The translations under genes and the position numbers were made by a program. Below the pieces are notes generated by a model. That model saw only the letters and a program-made list of their open reading frames with translations, was not told the DNA's origin and searched no databases. Shown in pieces: positions 1-8,576 of a stretch of 64,000 bases of DNA; position 1 is the stretch's first letter, and each line of letters begins with the position of its first letter. The DNA comes from JBKBUF01 sp046290815 (GTDB lineage: Bacteria; Bacteroidota; Bacteroidia; Cytophagales; Cytophagaceae). The stretch is from positions 87,222-151,221 of the forward strand of contig JBKBUF010000011.1 in the NCBI GenBank assembly GCA_046290815.1, in the 5' to 3' direction.

Positions 1-1
1 C

Positions 2-433
2 GGAAAGCCTTTTAAAATTATAAAATTCAGAAGTATGTATGTGGGTGCGGAGAAAAAAGGCCCGGCCTTAAGTTCTGATTATGACCCACGTATTACCCCA
101 TGGGGCAGATTTATGCGTAAGGGTAGGATAGATGAATTTCCTCAATTTTTTAATGTATTGAAAGGGGATATGTCTTTGGTCGGCCCAAGACCGGAAAGAC
201 AATATTACATAGATCAGATTGCTTCAAGAGCTCCACATTATCTGCATTTACATCGTGTTCGGCCAGGTATAACCTCTCTAGGTCAGGTAAAATTCGGATA
301 TGCAGAGAATGTCGATGAGATGGTCAAAAGGCTCAAATATGATATATTGTATATCGAAAATATGTCTCTGGCTTTAGATTTCAGGATAATACTTTACACA
401 GTTGTTATCATGGCACAGGGGCGAGGAAAATAG
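2..433 (+). CDS. Bacterial sugar transferase, 3' part (gene cut by window start)
   Basis: The reading frame is open from base 2, so the gene begins outside the window; the first in-frame ATG at 35 is not the start. The visible part is the cytoplasmic catalytic half of an undecaprenyl-phosphate sugar phosphotransferase (WcaJ/EpsL/PglC type). It opens with the family motif KFRSMYVGAE, then has GRFMRKGRIDEFPQFFNVLKG and the LVGPRPE block, and ends with a hydrophobic helix (LDFRIILYTVVIMAQG). These enzymes load the first sugar phosphate onto the lipid carrier at the inner membrane to start exopolysaccharide or O-unit synthesis. Whether the missing N-terminus has the long multi-pass form cannot be seen. 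The stop is 3 bases before ribE, so the two are probably co-transcribed. Confidence 0.9.
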   Translation, partial: GKPFKIIKFRSMYVGAEKKGPALSSDYDPRITPWGRFMRKGRIDEFPQFFNVLKGDMSLVGPRPERQYYIDQIASRAPHYLHLHRVRPGITSLGQVKFGYAENVDEMVKRLKYDILYIENMSLALDFRIILYTVVIMAQGRGK

Positions 434-436
434 GCC

Positions 437-1027
437 ATGTTTACAGGAATAATAGAAAGTCTCGGCCAGGTAGTTTCACTGGAAAAACAAGGAACAAATA
501 TTAAATTTCGCATTTCTTCTAGCCTCACACCGGAATTAAAAGTTGATCAGAGCCTTTCCCATAATGGGGTTTGTCTGACTGTTACAGAAAAAGCAGGATC
601 GGAATACGCTGTAGTGGCAGTGGAAGAAACCTTAAAAAAAACCACGCTAGGTCAATTAAAATCAGGGGATTTTGTTAATTTGGAACGCTCAATGCCTGCA
701 AACGGAAGATTTGACGGACATGTTGTTCAAGGTCATGTCGACCAAAAAGCCATATGTGTTTCCAGAGAGGAAAAGGGGGGGAGCTGGATATTTAAATTTT
801 CTTTTGAAAAAAATGAAGAATTAATAGTCGAAAAAGGCTCGATTTGCGTAAACGGCATTAGCTTAACAGTTTTCGATTGTAACAAGGGATCATTTTCCGT
901 TTCTATTATCCCCTATACATTTGAACATACAACATTGAAGTACTTGTATCCCGGGCAGGAAGTCAATATAGAATTTGATGTTCTCGGAAAATACATTAAA
1001 AATATTCTGGAAAAGAGATTTAACTAA
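437..1027 (+). CDS. ribE: Riboflavin synthase, alpha subunit
   Basis: Catalyses dismutation of two 6,7-dimethyl-8-ribityllumazine molecules to riboflavin plus a pyrimidinedione, the last step of vitamin B2 synthesis, in the cytoplasm. The 196-residue protein has the expected two tandem lumazine-binding domains. The first begins MFTGIIESLGQV and carries SHNGVCLTV; the second has GHVVQGHVD at the junction and the matching VNGISLTV block. Length and the N-terminal MFTGI motif are typical, which also supports the ATG at 437. It follows the sugar transferase by 3 bases, and 13 bases separate it from the LytTR regulator. The function of the neighbours does not point to a rib operon. Confidence 0.96.
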   Translation: MFTGIIESLGQVVSLEKQGTNIKFRISSSLTPELKVDQSLSHNGVCLTVTEKAGSEYAVVAVEETLKKTTLGQLKSGDFVNLERSMPANGRFDGHVVQGHVDQKAICVSREEKGGSWIFKFSFEKNEELIVEKGSICVNGISLTVFDCNKGSFSVSIIPYTFEHTTLKYLYPGQEVNIEFDVLGKYIKNILEKRFN

Positions 1028-1040
1028 AGTCATTTATCAA

Positions 1041-1739
1041 ATGGAAAAGAGTATAGACTGTTTAATTATCGACGACGAGGAAATGTCTCGTAGTATGGTT
1101 AAACACTTCGTACAGCAGACTGAGTCACTCAACCTTGTAGGGGTGTGTGAAAGTGCTATTGAAGCTTCCAATATGATCACCAAAACTAAAGTGGATGTAC
1201 TGTTTTTGGATGTGGAGATGCCTGAGATGTCCGGTTATGATTTGATAAAATCTTTGGATGATCCTCCATTAATTGTCCTGATAACTTCAAAAAAGGAACA
1301 TGCTGTTGAGGCTTTTGAATATAAAGTAGTGGATTACCTACTTAAACCACTTAATTATGCAAGATTTCTCACTGCAGTTAGCAAAGTAAAAGAAATACTG
1401 GATAGTTCTAAAATCAGTGTTTTAAACAAGAATGAACTTTATGTTCGTACCGAACAAAAGTTTGTGAGAATTATGTTAGATGAAGTCCTCTATATTGAAG
1501 CTCTTGCAGATTACATAATGATTTTTACTAAAAACAATAAATACATTGTTCACTCCACTATGAAAGGATTCCAGGCCAGATTGCCTCAGGACAGATTTTC
1601 AAGAGTACACAGATCTTATATTGTTAACAATGATAAAATTGAAGCTATAGAGAATTTATTCATCCTTATCGGAGGTAAAAGCATTCCTATAGGAGCCTCT
1701 TATAAAGATGAATTCATGGGAAGATTGAATTTGCTTTAA
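1041..1739 (+). CDS. LytTR-family response regulator
   Basis: A 232-residue two-component regulator. The receiver domain (about residues 5-120) has the acidic pair IDDEE, the phospho-acceptor Asp57 in FLDVEMPEMSGYD, the switch Thr/Ser in LITSKK and Lys in YLLKPL. The C-terminal LytTR DNA-binding domain (about 130-232) has YIEALADYIMIFT and FSRVHRSYIVNNDKIEAI. The open frame extends upstream to 975 inside ribE, but ATG 1041 gives the normal family N-terminus (MEKSIDCLIIDDEE) and avoids the overlap, so I use it. Bacteroidota usually pair such regulators with a 7TM or YehU-like histidine kinase; none is adjacent here, so the partner and targets are unknown. Confidence 0.93.
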   Translation: MEKSIDCLIIDDEEMSRSMVKHFVQQTESLNLVGVCESAIEASNMITKTKVDVLFLDVEMPEMSGYDLIKSLDDPPLIVLITSKKEHAVEAFEYKVVDYLLKPLNYARFLTAVSKVKEILDSSKISVLNKNELYVRTEQKFVRIMLDEVLYIEALADYIMIFTKNNKYIVHSTMKGFQARLPQDRFSRVHRSYIVNNDKIEAIENLFILIGGKSIPIGASYKDEFMGRLNLL

Positions 1740-1747
1740 TTCCTGAA

Positions 1748-2302
1748 TCAGCCAAAATATTTTTTTGATAATTTCTGGTATATATTGAAATATATAACAG
1801 AAATTATCATGCCAATAAGGCTTCCAAATATAACATCCCCAGGATAATGTACCCCCAGATAAACTCTGCTGTAAGAAACTGTAAACGTCCAAATGAACAT
1901 CAATAGATAAAGGGGGCTTCTGCCACCCAGCAGGAATAGGAAGAACGTAAGTGCAAAAGTGTTGCTTGCATGACTTGAAACAAAGCCATAAGCTCCCCCG
2001 CATCCATCAGGTAAATGCAAAGAAGCTGCAAATTCATGACAAGGTCGTGGCCTTTTCACTAATGGCTTAATCACTCTGGATGTAAAAGCATCAGATGTGC
2101 CAATCATAAATGCAATCATCAATAATATCAAAGCAGCTTCCTTTCTGTAAATTTTTACCAGAAGCAAAAATATAAGCAGATACAGTGGTATCCATACATC
2201 AGTCCTGGAACAAAATACCATAAGTTTATCCCAGAGTTCATTGTTGGATTCATTTATAAGAAATAAAAATTTCTTATCCCATCTGTCTAGTGCTTCAAAC
2301 AT
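1748..2302 (-). CDS. PAP2-family membrane phosphatase
   Basis: A 184-residue integral membrane protein of the type 2 phosphatidic acid phosphatase superfamily. The three signature blocks are in order: KRPRPCHEF, SSHASNTFA and SRVYLGVHYPGD, the last with the active-site His. Four to five hydrophobic segments surround them. Likely substrates are undecaprenyl pyrophosphate, phosphatidylglycerol phosphate or lipid A phosphate; the sequence does not separate these. Its start overlaps the end of hemF by 8 bases, so translation is probably coupled. It converges with the LytTR gene, 8 bases away. Confidence 0.9.
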   Translation of the reverse strand: MFEALDRWDKKFLFLINESNNELWDKLMVFCSRTDVWIPLYLLIFLLLVKIYRKEAALILLMIAFMIGTSDAFTSRVIKPLVKRPRPCHEFAASLHLPDGCGGAYGFVSSHASNTFALTFFLFLLGGRSPLYLLMFIWTFTVSYSRVYLGVHYPGDVIFGSLIGMIISVIYFNIYQKLSKKYFG

Positions 2303-3188
2303 TTATCCAGTCAATAGCTTTTTTAAGTTGTTGCAATGTTTTTTCCTCAGCAGAATTTTTCTCCGGGGAATAATTATATTCCCAAACAGCTTCCGGAGGC
2401 ATGCTCAATAAAATTGATTCAGTTCTGCCTCCTGTATCCAGACCGAATTTTGTTCCTTTGTCATATAGCAGATTAAATTCTACATATCTGCTCCTTCTAA
2501 GTTTTTGCCATAGTTTTTCTCTTTCAGTAAAAGATTTAATACCGATTAGTTCGATTTGCTTACTGTAAATATTTACGAAACTATTTCCAACTTCTTTCAC
2601 AAACTGAAATAATTCTTCTTTTGAAAGAGGTTCATTTGTACTTAATCTGTCAAAGAAGATACCTCCGATTCCTCTGGTTTCTCCTCTATGCGCAAGATAA
2701 AAATAATCATCTGCCCAATTTTTAAACCTGGAATAATAATCAGGATGAAATTTATCACATACAGTTTTTAAGCTACTGTGAAAGATTTTTCCATTAAAAG
2801 GATTTATATAGTGAGGAGTTAAGTCTATTCCACCACCAAACCACCATGTACCTTCACTCATTTCAAAGTATCGAACATTCATATGAATGATCGGGTGCCA
2901 GGGATTATATGGATGGAGTACAATGGATACACCTGAAGCAAAGAAGTCAGCTGCAGGTAGTCCGAGTGCCTGCATAATCTTTTCGGGAGTAGGGCCATGT
3001 ACAGCAGAAAATGCAACACCGCCTTTTTCAATAATATTCCCACCTTTGATGGTGTTGGTAATTCCACCGCCGCCTTCTTTCCTTTCCCAAACATCGGAGC
3101 TGAATTTGCCTGAGCCATCCATACTTTCAAGTCCGGCGCAAATGCTTTTTTGAAGATCCCGAAAAAATGCTTCAGCTTCTTTTTTCAT
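2295..3188 (-). CDS. hemF: Oxygen-dependent coproporphyrinogen III oxidase
   Basis: Converts coproporphyrinogen III to protoporphyrinogen IX by two oxidative decarboxylations using O2, in haem synthesis. The 297-residue length is typical of HemF. Diagnostic blocks are present in order: the dimer and substrate region WWFGGGIDLTPHY, the stretch ending HRGETRGIGGIFFDRL, and RRSRYVEFNLLYDKGT followed by GGRTESILLSMPP. HemF, rather than the radical-SAM HemN, implies an aerobic or microaerobic life. It overlaps the downstream PAP2 gene by 8 bases. The 53-base gap to tamL on the same strand suggests one transcript from tamL through PAP2, though nothing links the functions. Confidence 0.97.
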   Translation of the reverse strand: MKKEAEAFFRDLQKSICAGLESMDGSGKFSSDVWERKEGGGGITNTIKGGNIIEKGGVAFSAVHGPTPEKIMQALGLPAADFFASGVSIVLHPYNPWHPIIHMNVRYFEMSEGTWWFGGGIDLTPHYINPFNGKIFHSSLKTVCDKFHPDYYSRFKNWADDYFYLAHRGETRGIGGIFFDRLSTNEPLSKEELFQFVKEVGNSFVNIYSKQIELIGIKSFTEREKLWQKLRRSRYVEFNLLYDKGTKFGLDTGGRTESILLSMPPEAVWEYNYSPEKNSAEEKTLQQLKKAIDWINV

Positions 3189-3241
3189 TTAACAATTTTT
3201 CTTATAAAATAATAAACCTTAAAGCTTATTTATGCAATATA

Positions 3242-5632
3242 CTAGAAAGGATAACCAATACCAATGTTGACCACAGTTTGCCTGCGTCGCCCAAAAGGAG
3301 GTCGCTGAATCAAGTATTTACCGACAAATTTATCACCTGCCGGTTCTCCCGGATCATATATTTTACTTCCTATATCAAATCTGAGAATGAGGAATGAGAA
3401 GTTTAACCTGATACCATATCCTGCACCTACTGCAATTTGCTGGTAAAATTTATCAAGCTGAAATTGACTCCCTGGTCTTGTTCCTTCTTCTAAAGTCCAA
3501 ACATTACCTGCATCTACAAACAAAGCACCGTCAAAAAATCCCATAATCTTAAAACGATATTCGTAGTTGTTTTCAAAAAGGATTTCGCCAGGTTGCTCAA
3601 ATCCAATACCAGTTGTAGGTTGTTTATAACTTCCAGGTCCAAGTCTTCTGGGGTGCCAGGCTCTGATACTGTTACTTCCACCTGCAAAGAAATATTTTTC
3701 ATAAGGTAGAACGCCAAGGTTTCCTTTGCCGAAAGGCCTTGCCACTCCTCCGTTGAATCGAATTACAAATACATTTGTTGGACTGGTAGGCTTATAGAAT
3801 CTGATATCTGAGCTTGCTCTGTAAAACTGGAAATATTGCAGGTCAAAGAGTGTTCCGGATCCTCTTCCTGCAAGGGCAGGCAATAAACCGCCAATTTCTA
3901 GGAATGGCCTGAAATATTTTGAAGGTTTTACTTTCCCGAATTCGTTGTTGTTGTACACATAATACATGTTGTAAGAGGTAACAATAGCGTTGCGGAAACT
4001 GACTCTAAGATTATTCCCTCTTGCAGCAAGTTCTTCAAGATATTCATTGAATGATGGACGTATTTTTGAGTTGATAATATTTACGTCAATAGGTGTAATG
4101 AAAAATTGCTTGTAAATACGGGGCATCCAGCTATAGGTCAATGCAGCCCTTATGGTCTGCCTGTTAAACTCAAATCTATCCTGAAGATTATATCCGCTTT
4201 GGAACCTGGTTTTAGGATTATAGTCTCTGAAAAGAAATCTTAGCCTTGTAGGAAAAAATATTACAGGAAAAGTAACACTGGTATTTACTCCATATTCATA
4301 AGTGCGGAATACTCCTCCTTCTTCTGTAAAACCATATTGTCCATCTATAGCATATCTGAAACTTGTTTCATACAGTTCATAGGCTTTGAGAAAATTTCTT
4401 GATCTTATGGTAATGTTTCCGAATGGTCCCGGCACCAGGGCCTGCCCGACGTTTATTCCGTATTCCTGGGTGAGAGAATATTTTTGTAGCGGACTAGTGT
4501 TTATATAACCAATTAGTGTATTCAAAGTATCAGTTTCTTTTTTTTCGAAATTGATACTTACAAATTTGTACATATCCATTCCACCGAGTTGTCTCTGTGT
4601 TCTCTGTACATCTGACTGGTTATATAATTTACCAGGTTTAAAGCTTACTTTGCTGTCAAGGATTTTCCTTGAAAATCTTTTATTATAAAACACATATTCT
4701 ACATTCCTGAATGACATAGTGTCTCTGGTTTGGTCCGGACGATAACTTATGTCTGTGTTATATATAACCTGTTCTATATGGTACTGCTTATGACCATCCG
4801 TTCCCGGAGGATTTCTGATGATTAATTGAATGTCCACTCTGTGGTTACGCACTGTAGAATCAACATGAAAGAAGATGTACTGACGGGAAAAATCAAAGTA
4901 TCCATTATCCTTCATCAGCCTGTTTATCCTTTCTCTCTCTGCAGTCAAATGTTCCTCTTTGTATCTTTCTCCCGGTTTGATAGGAGACTCTCCTTTAACC
5001 TGATGAACCAACTGACGGATATTGGCGTCTTCAATAGTATCGTTAAATGAGTTGATGTAATATGCCGGTCCCTCGAAAACATTAAATCTTACTGTAACTT
5101 TTTTTCCGGAGGTGTCTGCGGTTGCAGTTACTCTGCTTCTGAAATAACCCTGGGCTGTTAAAAAATAATTCATTTGCCTTCTGGTGACCTCCATAAGTGA
5201 AGAATCATAAATTGCCGGTGGTTCTCCGGGGGCACGCATTAGCCAGTTACCTTCCCTAAGCCTTCTCTTTAGCTTTTCAAGCTTTCTGTCTTTTCTGTTA
5301 CGAAGTCTTTCTTTTTTTCTTTCCTTTTCAGCTTTTTCAATTCTATTATTGAAGTCTTCTTCGGTTTCCTGAATTTCGTTGGCAATTGCGGTAGAATCAT
5401 AAAACCGTTTCCCGAAATAGTAAATGTGAACGTAAGGCATTAAGCCTAAAAACCGGTTGTTGGGCGTTTGGCGATAAAATTGACTTAATTCATCATTTCC
5501 GATTTTTTTATTACCTTTTATTTTTTGGGAATATAAAAGATACTGATCTTCCCTCAGATGTTTTACGGGAGCGCAGCCATAATTCAATAAAAATATTCCG
5601 GCAAAAAATAAAATGTAATAAATTGATTTCAA
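3242..5632 (-). CDS. TamL-like outer-membrane assembly lipoprotein (BamA/Omp85 superfamily), TTG start
   Basis: A 796-residue Omp85-family protein. The N-terminus has a lipoprotein signal with Cys20 in LLNYGCAP, which fits TamL, the lipidated TamA homologue of Bacteroidota that works with TamB in surface protein or lipid export. A highly charged stretch (about 95-130) is followed by POTRA-like modules (about 165-370) and a beta-barrel (about 400-796) that ends NIGIGYPF with the terminal Phe expected for Bam recognition. The start codon is TTG at 5630-5632, preceded by a good Shine-Dalgarno AAGGAG six bases upstream; no in-frame ATG lies just before it. No tamB is adjacent in this window, so the TamL name rests on the lipobox and architecture only. 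Confidence 0.85.
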   Translation of the reverse strand: MKSIYYILFFAGIFLLNYGCAPVKHLREDQYLLYSQKIKGNKKIGNDELSQFYRQTPNNRFLGLMPYVHIYYFGKRFYDSTAIANEIQETEEDFNNRIEKAEKERKKERLRNRKDRKLEKLKRRLREGNWLMRAPGEPPAIYDSSLMEVTRRQMNYFLTAQGYFRSRVTATADTSGKKVTVRFNVFEGPAYYINSFNDTIEDANIRQLVHQVKGESPIKPGERYKEEHLTAERERINRLMKDNGYFDFSRQYIFFHVDSTVRNHRVDIQLIIRNPPGTDGHKQYHIEQVIYNTDISYRPDQTRDTMSFRNVEYVFYNKRFSRKILDSKVSFKPGKLYNQSDVQRTQRQLGGMDMYKFVSINFEKKETDTLNTLIGYINTSPLQKYSLTQEYGINVGQALVPGPFGNITIRSRNFLKAYELYETSFRYAIDGQYGFTEEGGVFRTYEYGVNTSVTFPVIFFPTRLRFLFRDYNPKTRFQSGYNLQDRFEFNRQTIRAALTYSWMPRIYKQFFITPIDVNIINSKIRPSFNEYLEELAARGNNLRVSFRNAIVTSYNMYYVYNNNEFGKVKPSKYFRPFLEIGGLLPALAGRGSGTLFDLQYFQFYRASSDIRFYKPTSPTNVFVIRFNGGVARPFGKGNLGVLPYEKYFFAGGSNSIRAWHPRRLGPGSYKQPTTGIGFEQPGEILFENNYEYRFKIMGFFDGALFVDAGNVWTLEEGTRPGSQFQLDKFYQQIAVGAGYGIRLNFSFLILRFDIGSKIYDPGEPAGDKFVGKYLIQRPPFGRRRQTVVNIGIGYPF

Positions 5633-5644
5633 ATTTGTCTCCTT

Positions 5645-6400
5645 ATGATATCAAACGCACAAATAAAACTTGTTAAGGCATTACAAATTAAAAAATACCG
5701 TAATACCCACCAAATGTTTCCGGTGGAAGGGGCAAAAAACATTCAGGAGATATTGAAATCTGATTATAAGATTGCAGAGGCCTATCTGACAGAATCATTT
5801 GCCGGGAAAGCTAGCCCTCAGTTGGATAATAAGGGGATAAAATATGAAATTGTAACGGAGAAAGACCTGGAGCGAATGGGTTCATTTCAAAGCAACAATG
5901 CCGGTTTATTGTTGGTGGAGATGAAAGCTAATGAGCTGCTGCTAAATGAGAATGAGCTGGTATTGGTCTTGGACGATCTTAGAGATCCCGGAAACTTAGG
6001 CACTCTTATCAGGATATGTGACTGGTATGGCATAAGGAAAATCTTATGTTCTGAGAATACTGCAGAAATGTATAATCCGAAGGTAATTGCAGCCTCTATG
6101 GGCTCGTTTTCCAGAGTAAAAATTTATTACTGCGATCTTATGGAATACTTTAAAAAATATAAAAAAGATTTACCGGTTTATGGAGCATTCCTGGAAGGGG
6201 ATTCATTATATGAAACCCATTTTGACACTGCCGCATTCATTGTATTAGGAAATGAATCGCATGGTATCAGTAGTGAATTAGTAAAATTAGTGTCAAAAAA
6301 AATTACCATACCTTCCTATGGAAAAGCAGAATCACTGAATGCTGCAATTGCAGGTGCAATAATTATTGACAATGTAAAGCGGTTGTTAAGTGGGAAATAG
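5645..6400 (+). CDS. TrmH/SpoU-family RNA 2'-O-methyltransferase
   Basis: A 251-residue SPOUT-class methyltransferase that uses S-adenosylmethionine to methylate a ribose 2'-OH in tRNA or rRNA. Residues 1-95 form the small substrate-binding domain (FPVEGAKNIQEIL). The SPOUT domain carries LDDLRDPGNLGTLIR, VLGNESHGIS and IPSYGKAESLNAAIAGAI, the last being the knotted SAM site. The exact RNA target is not readable from sequence. The ATG at 5645 lies only 12 bases from the divergent tamL start, and tamL's Shine-Dalgarno sits immediately against this ATG, so both promoters must lie inside the opposite gene or overlap completely. Confidence 0.92.
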   Translation: MISNAQIKLVKALQIKKYRNTHQMFPVEGAKNIQEILKSDYKIAEAYLTESFAGKASPQLDNKGIKYEIVTEKDLERMGSFQSNNAGLLLVEMKANELLLNENELVLVLDDLRDPGNLGTLIRICDWYGIRKILCSENTAEMYNPKVIAASMGSFSRVKIYYCDLMEYFKKYKKDLPVYGAFLEGDSLYETHFDTAAFIVLGNESHGISSELVKLVSKKITIPSYGKAESLNAAIAGAIIIDNVKRLLSGK

Positions 6401-6405
6401 AAGGT

Positions 6406-7230
6406 TCAGGGTTTATTCAGATATAAATACCCGTCGATTAGTGAATGCGCGAGGTATATCAGAGGTGTAAGTACAATAGCCAATGAAAGCTTTACCATGT
6501 AATTGATAATGCCAACCGAAAATACCAATGCCAGCGGCCATTTACCTTCCTCAGGCAATAAGTAGAAAGCAAGAAATAAAACAAGGAAGCTATCCAGTAT
6601 TTGTGATATTACTGTAGAGCCGGTAGCCCTCAGCCAAATCAGTTTTCCATTGGTTTTCTTTCTGATGTATTGAAATAAATAAGCATCTAATAACTGACTG
6701 ATAAGAAAAGCCGTGACAGAGCCTATGATAATATTTGTTCCCTGCCCGAATATTTTACTGAAAGCAAAATTGATATTGAAGTTATCCTCTCCTCTGTGAA
6801 TTTGGATCCAGAATTCTGCCGGCTCGAGCCAGATGGTGACGGAAAGAACTGCAAAAACATAAATGATCAGTCCTGTGGCAAGAAAACTTATTTTCTTTAC
6901 ACCTGATTTTCCAAAATACTCATTGATGATGTCCGTGGTGAGAAAGATCACAGGCCATATTACTGCGCCTGAAGTCAGATTGAAATCAAGGATAAAATCA
7001 GCAAATAATTTTAATCCTGCAGGAGGGAGACTTAATGATTTTTCTAAAGAAAAAATTTTGACTCCTATAATTTCTGCTACGATAGCATTGGTGATAAAAA
7101 TTCCTGACAACAAAAGCAGGAGGTTGTTTTTTCTTTTTTGTATTAACAAAGAATTGCCGGAGACAAAACTTTCCGATGTTTTCTCTACTGTGTCAGCCAG
7201 CGCTTCATGGGGAATTTGTTTATTCTTCAT
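6406..7230 (-). CDS. Queuosine precursor transporter (YhhQ/VUT family)
   Basis: A 274-residue membrane protein of the YhhQ (formerly DUF165) family, which imports queuine-type precursors such as preQ0 or preQ1 for tRNA modification. After a soluble N-terminus (about 35 residues) there are six hydrophobic segments. Family landmarks are VIWPVIFLTTDIINEYFGK, the inner FLISQLLDAYLFQYIRKKT and GSTVISQILDSFLVLFLAF. The polar DxxNE and SQxxDS sites lie in membrane helices. Its start overlaps the end of rnz by 11 bases, indicating one transcript with rnz and the STAS gene. It converges with the methyltransferase gene with a gap of only 5 bases. Confidence 0.93.
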   Translation of the reverse strand: MKNKQIPHEALADTVEKTSESFVSGNSLLIQKRKNNLLLLLSGIFITNAIVAEIIGVKIFSLEKSLSLPPAGLKLFADFILDFNLTSGAVIWPVIFLTTDIINEYFGKSGVKKISFLATGLIIYVFAVLSVTIWLEPAEFWIQIHRGEDNFNINFAFSKIFGQGTNIIIGSVTAFLISQLLDAYLFQYIRKKTNGKLIWLRATGSTVISQILDSFLVLFLAFYLLPEEGKWPLALVFSVGIINYMVKLSLAIVLTPLIYLAHSLIDGYLYLNKP

Positions 7231-8143
7231 TGATAGAAAACGTGCTGCCCTCTTCGGCTAAATAAGTCTCAGGAAATATATTTTTTGCTTCTTCAAGTAA
7301 TGGTTCTATTTGTTTATATCTGGCAGAAAAATGTCCTATAATTAATCTTCCTACATTGGCTTTGGTGGCAATGATGGCCGCTTCTTCTGCTGTACTATGA
7401 AATGTTTCTTTTGCTCTTACTTTCATATCAGAAAGAAATGTGGCTTCATGATAAAGTAGGTCGGTACCCTGAACGATCGGAAGAATGGATTCTTCATAAG
7501 CTGTATCGGAGCAATATGCATAAGATCTGCTTTTTTTAGGAGGGAAAGTTAAGTCCTGGTTGTAGTATAATACATTCCCGTCTTCATCTAAAACATCTTC
7601 ACCTCTTTTCAGAGAAGCCATTTGCAGAAGACTTAAATTTTCAGGCAACTTTAGTTTGTTTAATCTATGCTTCTTTGGTTTTTCTTTGATCAAAAATCCT
7701 GAACAGGCAATTCGATGTGTAAGAGGAATGGTTTCAACGGTCAGGTTTTCCAGATCAAGAATAATGTTGTTAGAGGTAGTATCAATACAGGTGAAACTAA
7801 TTGGAAAGGATAGAAAAGTTTCTGAGTATTTTAGTTGAATGGTAATTATTTCATCCAATCCTCTGGGACCGAATATTTTTAATTCTTTATTTCTGCCATT
7901 CAGATGCATACTGCTAAGCAACCCGACCAGACCCAGGTAATGATCGCCATGCAAATGGGATATGAAGATATAAGATATCTTATTGTATTTGAATTTGAAT
8001 TTATAGAGCTGATACTGGGTGGCTTCACCGCAATCAAAAAGAAAAATGTCTCCTCCTATGGTGATGAGCTGACTTGAATGGTGCCTGTTGTAAACAGGTG
8101 TTGCTGAACTTGACCCTAGTATTTTTACTTCAAAGGTTGACAA
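7220..8143 (-). CDS. rnz: Ribonuclease Z
   Basis: Endonuclease that removes 3' trailers from tRNA precursors. The 307-residue short form (RNase Z-S) has the metallo-beta-lactamase zinc motif SHLHGDHYLGL with His63, His65, Asp67 and His68, then TIPLTHRIACSGF, YCSDTAYEE, LYHEATF and the terminal IIGHFSARY. The tRNAs at 14.4-14.7 kb do not encode CCA, so trimming by this enzyme would be needed before CCA addition. It sits between a STAS gene (5-base gap) and the queuosine transporter (11-base overlap), a small tRNA-maturation flavoured operon. Confidence 0.96.
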   Translation of the reverse strand: MSTFEVKILGSSSATPVYNRHHSSQLITIGGDIFLFDCGEATQYQLYKFKFKYNKISYIFISHLHGDHYLGLVGLLSSMHLNGRNKELKIFGPRGLDEIITIQLKYSETFLSFPISFTCIDTTSNNIILDLENLTVETIPLTHRIACSGFLIKEKPKKHRLNKLKLPENLSLLQMASLKRGEDVLDEDGNVLYYNQDLTFPPKKSRSYAYCSDTAYEESILPIVQGTDLLYHEATFLSDMKVRAKETFHSTAEEAAIIATKANVGRLIIGHFSARYKQIEPLLEEAKNIFPETYLAEEGSTFSINEE

Positions 8144-8148
8144 TCTTT

Positions 8149-8532
8149 TTATTCTTCCGGATTTTCCTGTCTTAGATTTTGTTCAATCTCATTCATAAAA
8201 ATCGCATCCACAGACTCTTCAACGGTAGGAACGATGTTTAGAATCGAATCCAGGTGAGAAATTTTTACCAATTTCAGTACATGTTCGCTGGCGCCGGTAA
8301 GAATAAACATTCCCTGTTCATTTTCGCAAAGTCTGTTACCAACCAGAATAGAGCTAAGGCCTGAAGAATCAATGTATTTTACCTCTGCCAGGTTAAGGAT
8401 AATGTTTTTTACACCTTCTGCATTTAATTTAACTAATTCGGATTTAAGGTCGGGAGCAATAGCAGAAGTCATCTTTTCTTCATGCAACTGTAAAAGGGAG
8501 TACTTTTCAGTTTTCTCAATGGTGTATTTCAT
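8149..8532 (-). CDS. STAS-domain anti-sigma-antagonist-like protein
   Basis: A 127-residue single STAS domain of the SpoIIAA/RsbV type. The conserved phosphorylation site is visible as YIDSSGLSSIL, with Ser57 (or Ser56) the expected target of an RsbW-like kinase. In Bacillus such proteins release a sigma factor in a partner switch; in Bacteroidota the role is often unclear. No anti-sigma kinase or PP2C phosphatase gene is nearby. The acidic C-terminal tail (about 110-127) is beyond the usual domain end. It is the first gene of an apparent STAS-rnz-transporter operon, separated from purC upstream by 44 bases. Confidence 0.88.
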   Translation of the reverse strand: MKYTIEKTEKYSLLQLHEEKMTSAIAPDLKSELVKLNAEGVKNIILNLAEVKYIDSSGLSSILVGNRLCENEQGMFILTGASEHVLKLVKISHLDSILNIVPTVEESVDAIFMNEIEQNLRQENPEE

Positions 8533-8576
8533 AAGTAGTTTGGGTTCTTAGTAATTCTAAATTTAGGAAAAATCTT

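Noticed and set aside
975..1040. Longer start of the LytTR regulator inside ribE
   Set aside because: The extra 22 residues do not resemble a receiver N-terminus; ATG 1041 gives the family form.
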